Assembly (NCBI GenBank): GCA_021014945.1 | Contig: MU266343.1 | Coordinates: 163,399-227,398 of the forward strand | Length of the DNA stretch: 64,000 nucleotides | DNA from: Leucogyrophana mollusca | Lineage: Eukaryota > Basidiomycota > Agaricomycetes > Boletales | Direction: 5' to 3' | Shown: positions 36,101-47,740 of the stretch, piece after piece | How positions within the stretch are numbered: position 1 is the first letter of the stretch | Layout of the letters: the number at the start of each line of letters is the position of its first letter | Notes under the pieces: generated by a model | What the model saw: only the letters and a program-made list of their open reading frames with translations | Database searches by the model: none | Told to the model about the DNA's origin: nothing | Position numbers and translations under genes: made by a program

Positions 36101-36234
36101 ACGGAAACGCTATCTATGGCCCAGGAGCGGAAACTGGTGCGCGCACAAATGGGCCTCGGAGCAATACGCCGAGGTTCAAAAACGTACTACGAGGTCTTCT
36201 TGGACGGAACGCAGGTGTGAAAGTCACTGCTTAG
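33104..36234 (+). CDS. Large Ser/Pro-rich disordered protein, function unknown
   Basis: A 1,020-codon open frame from 33172, almost certainly preceded by a small exon MSQQ (33104-33115) and a 56-base intron, because the ATG at 33172 directly follows an AG acceptor. The protein is low-complexity: Ser, Pro, Thr and Arg dominate, with patches such as SASASGSSAPSAYPSP, a threonine run at 35092-35116 and acidic blocks (GEEGEQEGRGAEAST). Short ordered-looking patches are YLPERSPSN, SHLKDYITGDDDE and the basic C-terminus RFKNVLRGLLGRNAGVKV. No enzyme domain or membrane segment is visible. The frame is long, intron-free after codon 4, and GC-rich, unlike its finely split neighbours. A scaffold or signalling substrate role is possible but not shown. 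Confidence 0.8.
35092..35116 (+). repeat. ACC trinucleotide run inside the Ser/Pro-rich gene
   Basis: Nearly perfect ACC repeats encode a run of about eight threonines. The tract is in frame, so length changes by whole units would keep the gene open. Confidence 0.85.
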
Positions 36235-36798
36235 AGCGCTTTCTGTGAGTCTTGCTGTCCTGTCGAATTCCGGTGCAGTGGCTCATCGCGCTTCAGTGAT
36301 TTTTATACCCGTCGTCCGAAAATCCTCAATACCTCAATACCCCATCGCCTCACCCCTTTCTTGCCTTATATCCCACGCTGTCTCCATACCACGCCAAATC
36401 CTCAATGTAAATTATGCATTTTATTCTCCCCGGTACTTACTCCTCCTCGTCGCGTCGCGGTCTCTCCTCCTAGTCTTTCTATCCTAGAACTATTTTTCTC
36501 CTGGTACTCTAGCTTCGGTTTCTCTCTTGGGATGATGCGCACATACACACATACACATACAAGGACCTTGTATTCCTATTCCCTTTTGGTTCCACTTCTT
36601 TTGCTGCACTGGACACGTCAATTCTTGGGATTTTTCTTGGGATTGCTACATATTGATGGTATACCCCAGCAGAGGCATTTGTAAGAAACTGGACTTCATG
36701 TGGGCCTCCCCAATCCATATCATAGTGCATGTGCCAAACCAAAATTGACAATTCGCGGGAGCAGGCAAGGACGGATAACAGTATATATGCAAAGGTAT
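36235..36798. other. Convergent intergenic stretch
   Basis: It holds the 3' ends of the Ser/Pro-rich gene (+) and the thioesterase gene (-). An ACAT/ACAC microsatellite lies at 36541-36560. The frames present are short and pyrimidine-biased, and I see no gene. Confidence 0.6.
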
Positions 36799-37410
36799 CT
36801 ACAGCTTAGGAGCCGAACGACCGGAAAACAGTCTCTCTAGCCCGTCCCGGGTAGCTGTCACAATGGGAACACTCTTCCGCGAGACCTGGTCGACAAAGAC
36901 GTGCGTATACCCGCCCACGGCAGCGGGGGCGTCCTTGCCTTCCTCGAAGACACCCACTTCGTAGGTCACCGAGCTTTTCCCCAGCTTCGTCACCCTCAGG
37001 CCTAGATCCAGCACCTGGGGAAACGACAGAGGCGCAAAGAACTGCAGCACCACCCCCGTATGCTCGGTCAGCTAGAGTCCGAATCCCGCGAACGCAGGTG
37101 GGGGACAGCACTCGCCTGGCACTGCGAGGACACCACGAGTCCTATCTGCGCCGACGCGGACGGCACGAGGCCGCAGTGCTCGATGAGGTACGTGTTCACC
37201 ACCGAGTCGAAGAGGTGGTAGTAGATGGAGTTGTTGATGTGGGAATACTGGTCATTGTCGCTCCTTCAAGACCGGTGACATGGAAATGAGTTGAGATGTG
37301 GTAAGCTCGGAGAGTCGTGAGATGCGGGCTGACCAGCGTGTCCTGTATGACAAGAAGAACGGGTAATCAGAGCGTTGGCGGAATCGTGCGTCGTCATTGC
37401 CGCCTGCCAT
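36799..37410 (-). CDS. Hotdog-fold acyl-CoA thioesterase (4HBT type)
   Basis: Small thioesterases of this fold hydrolyse acyl-CoA esters. Exon reading gives MAGGNDDARFRQRSDYPFFL, then SYRTRW joined over an intron to SDNDQYSHINNSIYYHLFDS, the family's catalytic Asp region, followed by VVNTYLIEHCGLVPSASAQI and GLVVSSQCQ. A second junction leads to VLQFFAPLSFPQVLDLGLRV, then TKLGKSSVTYEVGVFEEGKD and YTHVFVDQVSRKSVPI. The C-terminus is GRSAPKL; PKL is a weak variant of the peroxisomal PTS1 tripeptide, so peroxisomal import is possible but unproven. The frame is open upstream to 37551, so the N-terminus may be longer (for instance a targeting sequence). Confidence 0.85.
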
Positions 37411-37647
37411 GGCCTTGGAGAGGTAGAAGGCCGTTGCCTTTTCGGGACACGAGGACGTCCATCCTGCTTGGTTGCTATCGAGCAAATATCCATTGAAAGG
37501 GGTTAATTTCACGGTATGAACCAGACAAGTTAACATCATTCTGAAGTCCATGAGTCCACCCGCGGTTCACGATGTAGTCGAACATAATGAATAAAAATAG
37601 GAGCAGTACAAGATTCTTCCATTGAGTGTACAGGTGGGTATCTGCTG

Positions 37648-39371
37648 TTAGAACGCGATAACAAGCCCAGCTATGAGTGGAGCAACAAGTGCAAGTGAGG
37701 GAACGATCTTGCTCGATGGCGCCGCGTTGGGAAAGGGGCTTTTGCTTCCATCACCTTGACAGATAGATTGCACACCCTCCGAGTAAGGAGAAATGCGAGG
37801 TACCACAGGACAGAGACGACGCACTGGGGAGATGAGCAAAGCCAATGTGAAGCGGAGTTCCTCCTTGAAGTACAGTGTACACGTTCTTGAGGAATGTGTC
37901 GCCAATGACCCAAGAGGGTGCCCCAGGCCCGCTGCCAACACTCGACCCAATATCAAAGATGGCGCCAACACACATCTGCGAGCCACTAGAAGCAGCATCA
38001 ACGATTCCGCTCATAGGACCAGTTGTGGTGACGTCCACGCTGCCGAGGTTCATGTCCTTGGTATTGATCGCCCAAGCGGTACCTCCGAACGAGATGGATA
38101 CAGAAACGTCGGTGGAGCACGCTATGGATGGCGGGCATCAGAAAGCGCTTGTGGACCAGAAGAGGAGCATTTACGGAAAGCGTACAATCCCTCGTAGTCG
38201 CCCGTCAAAGGTTGCGAACCGGGAACAGTGGCCCAGAGGCTCTGTACAGTTGCAGAAGGTGCAGCGATGAGCGTGGTGCCGGTGTCAATCGCTGCGAGAG
38301 AGTTATCAGGAACAGTGATAGATTTCCCCTGGACGGTCATCGCTAGACACCATACGTGAACCAGTAAGGTACTGTAACGATATTATCTGTGGACGATGCA
38401 TACCGCTGACCTCTAGCATCCAGTAGCTAGGCGTCGGCCCCGTGGGCTGTGGAACGGGTAGAAACTCTATCTCTCCGGTGTATAGGCTGGAATTAATGCC
38501 GCCTAGGATGAAAGTGCCTCCAGGCGCAGTGCTGATGTCGGTTGACTGGTCGACATAGCGTTCGAGATAGAACGACATCACGTTATTAGCGAGCTCGTTA
38601 TTGACAAGGTTCTCCCAAAATGGATAGGCTTTCATGGCAGAGATGGGCATGAATGCCAGCCCCATGATCCCCGAAAGGCCATACTGCATCAGGTTGGGCG
38701 TGGGTTGGGTCGCCGCAACTGTGGTCAATGAGTTCGTGGAGGAGGGGGGATTGGGAGGGCTGGCGTACGCAGGGTCTGCTTAGGTACCGTCAAAGTACCA
38801 AGGCTCACCGTGTCCTGGGAGATTGTGCCCTGGACCGAACCGGCGCCATAAGTGATGTTGGCGGATGAAGTGGAGGCCTTGAAGGTTGATGACGCGGAAG
38901 GGTCGAATAGGGAAATCCCGGACGTACACGTTGTGCACTGGTTAGTCGCAATCCAGAAATCCGACGACCCTGTGTCAAGGGAGACATCGAACTCCTGAGG
39001 TCTACAACCAACGGAGTCAAGCAAGCATACTAAATAATGATTCTGTAAGATTTACGGCGTGCCTATCTTCACCCTCGCAGAATAAGAAATGTCGTTCGAC
39101 TGAATTGTTTTAAACCTCGATGGTTAGGAACGCTAAACGTGTGGGACGGACAGACCTCGTCAGTAAGTGGAACCGAGGTCGATGTAGAATCTCTCTTTGC
39201 TAAATTCTTTGACTTGTAGCCATACTTGACACGTAGAGCATCTACAGCCTTTGGAAGGTTCGCTATGCGGTTGGCTGTATTCCGCCGATTGAGGGGAATG
39301 TGAATGGGTGGGGACGCTGAGAGTGTGTGTGGCAGGAGCACTAGGGCCACGAGACAGGGGGATAGGATCAT
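37648..39371 (-). CDS. Pepsin-like aspartic protease with probable GPI anchor
   Basis: A secreted family A1 endopeptidase. The start encodes a signal peptide (MILSPCLVALVLLPHTLSA), followed by a propeptide (HIPLNRRNTANRIANLPKAV). The first catalytic motif is FDVSLDTGSSDFWIA (near 38960) and the second is AAIDTGTTLIAAPS (near 38270). The flap region TYGAGSVQGTISQDTVSLG and SGIMGLAFMPISAMKAYPFW are typical, as are SWVIGDTFLKNVYTV and GGTPLHIGFAHLPSASS near the C-terminus. A final 49-base intron joins SLSC to GDGSKSPFPNAAPSSKIV, then LALVAPLIAGLVIAF and stop: a small-residue, hydrophilic, then hydrophobic tail of the kind cleaved for a GPI anchor. Both catalytic aspartates are present, so it should be active, probably at the cell surface. 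Confidence 0.9.
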
Positions 39372-40497
39372 GGTGCAGAAAGGCCGGGCAGCCCACAGAT
39401 CAGAGGAAGTGGTTGGCAAAGTGCAGCATGGCGTCGGGGGGCAAGTGGGTCAAGGTCCCGGTGCCTGTTTCCTTCACCCAAGGGCCATAATGACATGTCT
39501 GCTTACTCCAGCTAGCTGGGTAAGCGACAACACCCCGAAGGAAATCTCTTGTGAATGACCTGATAGCCTCTGCCATCGGTGTGACGAGAGTTCAACATCG
39601 ACGTCGAAATTCTCAAAGATACCCTTCGCCTGTCACCTAGGTGAGGCACGGGTGAAGCAATCATATTCGGAGATATGCCACGCCCTGCGAGAAAGATCAG
39701 AAACCTAGGGAGCTGAGCCTGTGTTTGCAGGGGAGCCATGGTTGACCACGTATCGAGCTTTACGAGGCAGATTCTATGGAGCTGGGAGCAAGATACACAC
39801 GGCTGTGACGTACACGCCCTCGAGGCCACCACGGTCCCCTGTAAAACACTGGCTGATAACGCAGGTTCACCGTTTTCTTTCCACCTGGGCATTCATATCC
39901 GCTGTTCCCTGTACTTCCCTGTATCAGCCAAAAGCCCTGGCCCAAGAAGCTCGAAATCGCATCTTCGCGTTGAAAACGATTGCACTTGTTAACGTTCGTC
40001 TGACTATTTGAAACCCTGTTCGATCTGGAATGGGGTTGCAGCATGTTTCCAAGAGTCAACGCAATGAGTTTCGGTCCCTTCATTACCTGCTGGATAGCTA
40101 GAAGACAATTTTAGCGGGCCTCGAGTCCAGGCTTCTGTTCTCCCCCGTTATCGACGGCATGTTCCCTGCACCCGGCTTTTCCGCTCACTGGCTCCTCCAT
40201 CCTCCCCGACGTAAATACAACGGATGTATTTCTTATATCACCCAGCATGCACCGTAGATTTTACATCCGTGAGCCTTGCCTTGAGCACTGAATGAAATGG
40301 CGGAAGGGGAGATTTGATAATCTGATTATAGTGCCAAGCGCGACGTGGCGGCAAACGACATCGTTCCGCCAACGGCAAGCTCTCCAACTCGGTTCTGCAC
40401 GGGCGCAACAAACCGCTCCTTTCACCCCTTCCTATAAATTTCATTCCGGCATACAGCGTTTGATCGTCTTTCTTTTCCATACCATCACCTGCCAACG
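39372..40497. other. Intergenic stretch, 1.1 kb
   Basis: Divergent spacer between the aspartic protease (-) and UDP-glucose dehydrogenase (+). Overlapping frames of 85-126 codons exist on both strands around 39512-40083, but none shows a domain, and their composition is not protein-like. The right end contains the UGD core promoter. Confidence 0.55.
40433..40439 (+). promoter_or_regulatory. TATA box of the UDP-glucose dehydrogenase gene
   Basis: TATAAAT lies 65 bases before the ATG, in a pyrimidine-rich leader typical of strongly expressed fungal genes. The assignment is by sequence and position. Confidence 0.5.
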
Positions 40498-42382
40498 ATG
40501 TCGGCCACCAAAGTCACAAAAATTTGCTGTAGTACGTCCATCACTCGGTCTGATTCCTAACAACAGTCTTATCGACTTATATTGCGAATGTTACAGTCGG
40601 TGCTGGTTACGTCGGTAAGTACCCTTAACTTTTCCACAACGCCTTCGGCGGCGCTGACTGGGCCTCGATCGCAGGTGGCCCAACGTGCGCTGTCATCGCG
40701 CTCAAGTGCCCACATATCAAAGTCACCATTGTCGACCTGAACCAGGCCCGCATCGACGCCTGGAACAGCCCTGAATTTAAACTCCCCATCTACGAGCCTG
40801 GTCTCGAAGATGTCGTCCGCCAAGCTCGCGGCCGCAACCTCTTTTTCACCACCGAAGTCGACAAGGGCATCCAAGAGGCCGACCTTATCTTCGTCAGCGT
40901 CAACACCCCCACCAAGAAGAGCGGTGTCGGTGCTGGCTTCGCTGCAGACCTCAAGTGAGCTCGCACTTCTTTTCGTCCTTTCTCTCGAGGTCCTAAACGA
41001 TATGCGCCGTCCAGCTACGTTGAGCTGGCGACTCGCCGCATCGCCGCTGTAGCCAACTCGAGCAAGATCGTCGTCGAAAAGTCCACGGTCCCATGCCGTA
41101 CCGCCGAGTCCATGCGCACCATCCTCGAAGCAAACTCCAAACCTAACTGCCGTTTCGATATCCTTTCCAACCCCGAGTTCCTCGCGGAGGGTACCGCCAT
41201 CAGCGATCTCTTCAAGCCAGACCGTGTCCTCATCGGCTCCCTTCAGACCGCAGAGGGAAAAGCAGCTTGCAATGCTCTCGCTTCCGTTTACGCCAATTGG
41301 GTCCCGTAAGTCTTCCGTCCCTTCGCTCATGGTGCCGTTCCTGATGTGATCAATAATCCGATAACCAGCACTGAGCGCATCCTCACTGTTGGTCTCTGGT
41401 CATCTGAGCTCTCGAAGCTCGCCGCGAACGCCATGCTCGCCCAGCGTATCTCCTCCATCAACGCGCTGTCAGCCATCTGTGAGGCCACAGGTGCGAACAT
41501 CGACGAGGTTGCTCATGCCGTCGGCTTCGACTCCCGAGTGGGACCCAAGTTCCTCCGTGCCTCTGTCGGCTTCGGAGGGTCATGCTTCCAAAAAGATATT
41601 CTCAACCTCGTCTATCTAAGCGAGAGCCTCCACCTACCCGAGGTCGCCGAGTACTGGAAGCAAGTCGTTGTGATGAACGAGTACCAAAAGAGACGTTTCT
41701 CAAAGACAGTCGTGGATACCCTTTTCAACACTATTACCGGCAAGGTGTGTGTTATTTTTCCAAGCCTTATTTTAGGTGAGGTGTGAAAACTGGGCTTTAA
41801 TGCGCTTTTCCCCCATTAGCGCATCGCCGTTTTGGGCTTTGCTTTCAAGGCTGACACTGGTGACACTCGCGAGTCGCCCGCTATCACGCTCATCCGGGAC
41901 TTCCAGTCCGAGAAAGCCCTCGTGAACATTTACGACCCGCAGGTCGAACAAGATCAAATCTGGGCCGACCTCGCCGAAGCGAGCCCCGCCACGCCCCTTG
42001 CTTCCAGTAAGCCTCCCGATTTTTCCGAATCCCGGCAGCTTTCACTAATCCAACTGCCCTTGCCTTCTTTTCATTAACGCAGTCCAGAAACAGGTGTCGA
42101 TCTGTGACTCCGCCCTTGCGGCCTGCAAGAACGCCGAAGCTGTCGTCATCGCCACCGAATGGAAGGAGTTCCGCGAGATCGATTGGGAGGAGGTCTACAG
42201 GGGCATGAATAAGCCGGCGTTCGTTTTCGATGGCCGGCTGCTCGTCGACGCTGAGAAACTTCGTAATATTGGGTTCAAGGTTCGTGGCTTTTCTCCGCGG
42301 TGGCTTCGTACTCTTCGATCCGGGTTTTTACCGAGGTTTGCTCCTGCAGGTCACCACTATCGGCCGCGGCGAGAGGCTCTAG
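40498..42382 (+). CDS. UGD1: UDP-glucose 6-dehydrogenase
   Basis: It oxidises UDP-glucose to UDP-glucuronate with two NAD+, the entry to UDP-xylose and glucuronic-acid polymers; cytosolic. [11 protein letters not shown] joins to [16 protein letters not shown], the Rossmann NAD site. Then come [56 protein letters not shown] and [17 protein letters not shown]. The catalytic cysteine is in [18 protein letters not shown], and the UDP-binding C-terminal domain has [20 protein letters not shown]. The gene ends [11 protein letters not shown] and stop. The first two introns cut through the glycine-rich loop (between CC and IGAGYV, and within YVGG). Every active-site residue is present; length about 465 residues, as usual. 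Confidence 0.96.
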
Positions 42383-43144
42383 ATCGGGGAAGAAAGAAGC
42401 TTTCATCTCCAAGGATATCATGGACCATCACCTTACCGCCTAGCACCGTGTTATAATCTGTTTTTTCAGTTTCTCTTCCCTCACCCCACCTTACCCAGTG
42501 CTCGTCATTAGTTGTGCGGAATAGAGAATAATAGAGCGCGATTACCGCACCCTCGGAGGGTTGAGAAGAGAAGCTTGCTACCATTTGGTGTTGTTCCATT
42601 GCCCTGAGACCATTACAGAAGGGCGCTAATAAGTAACAGAAGTGCACCAAATCCTTCGTCGTTGGGCCCAGTGTCCCAGCGACCATTCAAAGTGATTTTG
42701 TGGATGCAAATTATACAGGAAAGGGAGAACATATCCAGAAGGCGTTAAAACCTACTGATAACATCCGTTGACAAGTACGGAAGTGACGCCACTGCGTATA
42801 TATAACGAGAGCAAGAGAGACGAGCAGTAAATCGTGAGAGGCCCAGAGAAAGGAGAGACCACGCTACAACAGCAGAGAAGAATTGATAATCGGGAAAATG
42901 GAGCTCGCAGTACAAAGAAGCGGGCTTTGCAACACCTGTTGCGGACATAGATAAAGTGTCAGCAGGGGATTTGTCAATCCGTGAAAACTACGTCGCCAGA
43001 GTGTCTGCGACATGGCAGATGGATGTCTGGTGTGAGCAGACGGACGAGTTTGAGCCCCCAGAGTATTTTTACTAAACCCAGGGTAGGTCAAAGCCCACTC
43101 GTGGCCCATGATACTGAAAAAACAAAACAGGCAACAAATCAACC
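42383..43144. other. Convergent intergenic stretch
   Basis: About 760 bases between two gene ends (UGD on plus, SMG7-like on minus). No frame shows a domain. It should contain the two 3' UTRs. Confidence 0.6.
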
Positions 43145-46100
43145 TCATCCCCCGTTTCCCCATATACGCGCAGAAGAGGGTGTGTAGTTCGGCATCCCCC
43201 TTGGGTACTGAGGGTTTGGGACTGAAAAGTCCTGGTAACCGGCCTGATGATACAAGGACGGTGATGCGGAGGCAGCAGATAAGATTGCCGGATCCGTGTA
43301 TGGGCCTTGTATTTGCGGTTGCTGGCGTCCAACACCAAAAGATTGACCAGTAGGTGAGGTATGCGCAAACGGTCCTTGGAGGCTTTGGTTGGTGAGATAT
43401 TGCTGAGGTGGAGACGCCAGGGACAAGGATTTATGATGCTGGGGGCTCAAGTGATGGGACGGAAAAGAGGGTGCCGCGTGTGGGTTGTGTAAATGGTACG
43501 GGCCATTTTGGGTAGATTCAAAGGGGGGAGACCAGGGGGACTGTGAGAGTGTCTGCGAGCTAAACGGCTGTGGGTGACTTGGGAGGGCCCCTGAGCCAAC
43601 GGGGTTGAATTTCGAGGGGTTGTTATCGAGCGATGTCGACCAAATGGAATGACCGGGACCAAACAATGGCTGGGGTTGATGTGAAGCAGAGGAAGGAAGG
43701 GAAGAGCGTGTTAAGTCCCCGCTAGGTTTCGATATGTTGTTCAGAAGGTCTTGCGCTGTCGTCCCGGTAAAAGGAGTCGCAGGAGGAGACTTTGGCGTAG
43801 GGCGCGTGGGAGAAGTGACGATAGGACGAATGGGACTCAGATTGGTTTTGAGCTGTGGCGGACTGGCTAGTACGGGAGAAGTAGGCAAAACTGAGGAAAT
43901 AGCAAGACCAATAGGCGAAGTTGTCGCTCTACCCAGGGACGAAATCTGAGATTTACATTCAACCATTGGGTGGACACGCACCTAGGATCCCACACAATTT
44001 GATCCTCGTCTTCCACGTCGTCTCCCATATCCTCTACGGAGTTATCAAGTACTTGTCGAAAGGCATCACCTACAGGGTCGGTGGCTTCTGTCATTGCATC
44101 CTCGTCGAGCTCCGTGGCTGGTCCATTGTTCAATTGAATGGGGGCTTGAGGTGTGGGATGCAAAACAACCGGTTCCACACGCCCGTTCCGCGGCAGTGGT
44201 TTGTCTGCATCGTCCTCGAGCTCTGCATGCCTGAAGGCGAAATTGTTGCCTTTCATCACGATTGGCGAATTCTGCGGTTATGTCTGAGCCACGACTAATA
44301 GCACGCGAGAGACAGCCCGCACCTCGAATGCCGCCAGTGCCTTGGCGTCTCTGAGCAAATCTGATATCCTCATTAGCTGCTCCTCGTTTGGGTGTACCTT
44401 TTCTCGACCGCTATTTCCGGAGGTATTTCCCTTTCGTGCAGCACTCTCACCCCTTGACGCACTCTCCCCAGCCATCAGGTTCCGCAATGGAAGGAACCCC
44501 CTCATGTCAATGTCTTCCTCCAGAGGGGCAGTCAGGGAGGGCAGTCTATCGGCGGGGAATGCGCGGCGCAGGGCACAAAAAAAGCGTGCATATTGTGTCC
44601 AGAATGATGGAATATCCGCAATAGACCCCGGTTTATTGTCCACACCTTGGTAACTGGGCCTGCCGCCATCCAGAGCCGCGCTGGAATGCATCACGTATTT
44701 GAAGTTCGCCAACAACCATTTATTCGCAATTCGCAAAGCCGGCAAAGTGCGTCTAAATGTGGCAGTAATCCGCTGGGCGAGATCATTCTCTGCAGCGTCT
44801 TCGGGTGGTGTTTCAGTGAGTTCAACAGCGCCGATTTCCAGAAGGGCTCGATGCATAGCTATGACGTGGGACGAGATCTGGGATTCGATCATAGCAGAGG
44901 GAGGGACTTGCTCAGCGTGTCTGTCTGTTCCTCTGTCCCGACCCGAGGAACCATCACGGACCATGAGATGTTTCCAAAGAGCCCCCTCTGAGAGCGCGAT
45001 CGCCTTGCTGACCGTATCGATCGGAAGAATCCGTTCAGAAACAAGCGCAGCAAAATCCTTTTGGACGTCTTGGGCAATGGCAGCGGGATCTATCCTAGAG
45101 CTGGATATAGTAAGGATACAAAAAAAACGGCGAGCATGAAAAAGGGTGTTACCTGTTAGATCCTAGTCGCCATAAAGCATGTAATACTACAGTCTTCTCT
45201 TTGAACGCATCAACCCTCAATCGAGGCGCAATATGACCAGGATCGGCTTCATCGGGGGCCGGATCCTTCGTCTTCCAGTGCTCCAGTGCTTTTATAAGGA
45301 TAACTTTGACATTTTCTGACGCGGTTTCATAGGGCTGGCGAACGCAAAGTGCCCGATAATAATGAAGCAGAGACCCGAACGTGTCCTTCTGGTAGGATGC
45401 CAAGATGGCCAACTGGTGAGAGGGATTTCCCTCGTAGGGAACTAGGAGACGCGCTTGCTCGTAACATTGAATGGCCTTGTCGTAATTTCGTGCTCGTGGT
45501 ATCGCATCGAAGCCTGGCACGCCTCCTCTCCTGCCGCGCGCGCCTCGCCGGGCAGGAATTGTGCTGTCCTCGTGGCCAGCCCTTGGACGCCCACCACTTT
45601 CATTGTAAAGCTCCCGGTATCGGGCAAGATCACCCAGACAGACAATTGCCTTGCTCAATATTGCAAGCCTAGTCTCTCGATCCGCAGTGCTCGGAGAAGG
45701 GGTGGAATTCTCAGGGGGAAACTGAAAATGATTTCGCCCAGCATTTTGCACCTGAACGCCGTCTGCCACTCCTGGATCAGGAATAATAGTGGTGCCATCC
45801 TCGGAATTCGTCAAAATGCCGAGATTGACGAGGACGGGTCCAGCTTCGTCAAGGGCGAAGGAACGCTGGTACCGAGCAATCAGTTGAGTCCAGAATTTCT
45901 CCTCTTCTGCCAGGAACTGGCGAAAACGCTGCATAAGCTTGCGATACTCGACGACACCATGGTTCCCCTGTCGCTGTTGCTGACGGGGCTCGGAATGCAA
46001 CTTCCGGTCAAGCGTTGCGATGTTATGCTTGTAAATGGAGATAAATTGATAAGATGTTTGCATCCATAGGTGGGTTTCGATGTCCTTGGACTCTTTTGCG

Positions 46101-46364
46101 TAAGGTTCTACAAGGAGAAGACGAAGATGCTGGCGACGAAGACTTGGTGGACGTGTGTCAGATCGACTCAATAAAGCAGCCGCACAGCTTACTTCTTGCG
46201 ATGGAACTCGACATCTTTGTCCCATGGATCCCGTGTCTTCAAGGCATCCTTCAGGGTTTGCTGAAGGGTTTTAGCCTCTCTGGGTCATCGGTCAGCTCGC
46301 AATTGATAGAAACAGGCGCGCAAAGGGTAATATACCTCGCTATGTGTGAGGGGGATTCATTCAT
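43145..46364 (-). CDS. SMG7/Est1-like protein
   Basis: Members of this family bind phosphorylated Upf1 in nonsense-mediated decay or act with telomerase (Est1). The first exon gives MNESPSHIAR, which splices to EAKTLQQTLKDALKTRDPWD, then KDVEFHRK and LRRQHLRLLLVEPYAKESKD. Next is IETHLWMQTSYQFISIYKHN, the 14-3-3-like/TPR domain of the family. The Est1 RNA/DNA-binding helical region holds LGDLARYRELYNE, ARNYDKAIQCYEQARLLVPY, EGNPSHQLAILASYQKDTFG and SLLHYYRALCVRQPYETASE. The remaining exons include HRALLEIGAVELTETPPED and a long Ser/Pro-rich tail (ATPFTGTTAQDLLNNISKPS, IWSTSLDNNPSKFNP) ending SSARIWGNGG. No PIN nuclease domain is present, which argues for SMG7/Est1 rather than SMG6. Confidence 0.87.
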
Positions 46365-47740
46365 CGTAATAATTTGCTTATTTTTGAGAACTATGAATCC
46401 ATGTTTTCGTCGTTGGCGGTATCGATGTCTAGCGCCACAGCTCTGAAATGCAACTGTAAGATGGAGGTTTATGGAAAGAATAACGTGGGAAACGGTGTTC
46501 TCCGCAATTGCAGCCGACAATTCTGCTCGGACTTGTTACTCTCTGCCATGTACCTGTTCGCCAACCTCCTGTTGCTGTAGTTCATCGCTCAGCGCTTAAC
46601 ACTCAGCACTGAGCTCGGTAATGCCTGCTTGGGCTATCGGAAGGCTGCTTATGTATATCCAGAATGATTTGTTTCTCTGTGAGAAAGGTCCGCAGCTTGT
46701 CACACCTAACTTTCTCAAGCCCTTGTGCTCCGCGAACTCTCTCGGCGATCAAAGTTTTCCTTCCGGTTTTCACGCCAGGTTCTTGCCCGGCTCCATCTCT
46801 CCCAAGGACCTAGCCCGGTAAAAGGTCATATTCACTTGCAAATTAATTCGCCGTGACGCGCTGTAAAAAAAGTGCTTTATTGTCGGTCCGGGTTGTGACA
46901 TCGTCTGTCTGCCATAAAGCGTTGGTAATTCTCCTGGAGGGCTAAATTGCAGAATGCTCGCCCCGTCGAGAATTATCATTACTGGCTATAGTAAGTCCCA
47001 CATTTCCCTCAGTCAGTCAGCTTGGTCGCCTTATGGCTCTCACCTGCCTATTTTTATGCTTCATCTTTCGGCAGAGTATCTCTCGAGGACCAGATCGTAC
47101 ACTGGCAGGCGACAAGACGGACGACGTTTCAACCATTTGGGTATATGTCATGTCATTGCCATTCGCGACTGATCAACCGAAATAACAGGTCGCCGAGACA
47201 CGAGAAGGTCGGCCGAGCGTGCATAGGTCTGCAAAGCACGCATAATTGCGAAGTACGACTAACCTTGATCCGCGCATTTGATTGCATCCATATTTCGACG
47301 AGATTCCTCCCCCGCGGAATGATGCCTTGTCGAATTCGAAGGGCGTTGGGGGTGTCTTTGGTAAAGTCTTCCTCCTGGGTGTCGCACTTTACCTGTGTTT
47401 CGTCCCCTGGAATCTCCAATTAGCACTTTTCGGGATAGATTGGCCTGCCAACTTTGGTTATCGGCTCATGTCGCGAGCGCATGTCCATGTCGTCTACCAT
47501 AGCAGCGTGCAGTGATATCTAATTCTTGCCTCGAAGGGGTTGGCCGCATGTCAATGGAACGTTGGTTGAAGGTCGAAACAAGCGCTTCCAGATCCCTACA
47601 TCATGCTTCCTTCGTCATAACCTGGACAGCTCAAAAGGGTCGCACCTCGCGGTCTGTTTTTCATTCCCCTCCTCCCATACGCGTCCCTCATAAACTATAA
47701 CAACCGACTAGCTGCGATACACACATATCTACTTGACGCA
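46365..47740. other. Intergenic/unresolved 1.4 kb
   Basis: Between the SMG7-like start (-) and the small gene at 47741 (+). Minus-strand frames around 46480-46990 (such as KLRTFLTEKQIILDIHKQ and ELQQQEVGEQ) look slightly protein-like but cannot be chained with good splice sites. On the plus strand one possible three-exon microgene is listed separately. No domain is recognised. Confidence 0.4.
46954..47226 (+). CDS. Possible basic microprotein (46 residues), low confidence
   Basis: Three exons can be joined with normal GT-AG introns: MLAPSRIIITGY; then KYLSRTRSYTGRRQDGRRFN and HLG; then RRDTRRSAERA and stop. The result is very basic (many Arg), like some mitochondrial ribosomal or RNA-binding peptides, but I recognise no family. 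Short ORFs of this kind can arise by chance, so this is only a candidate. Confidence 0.2.
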
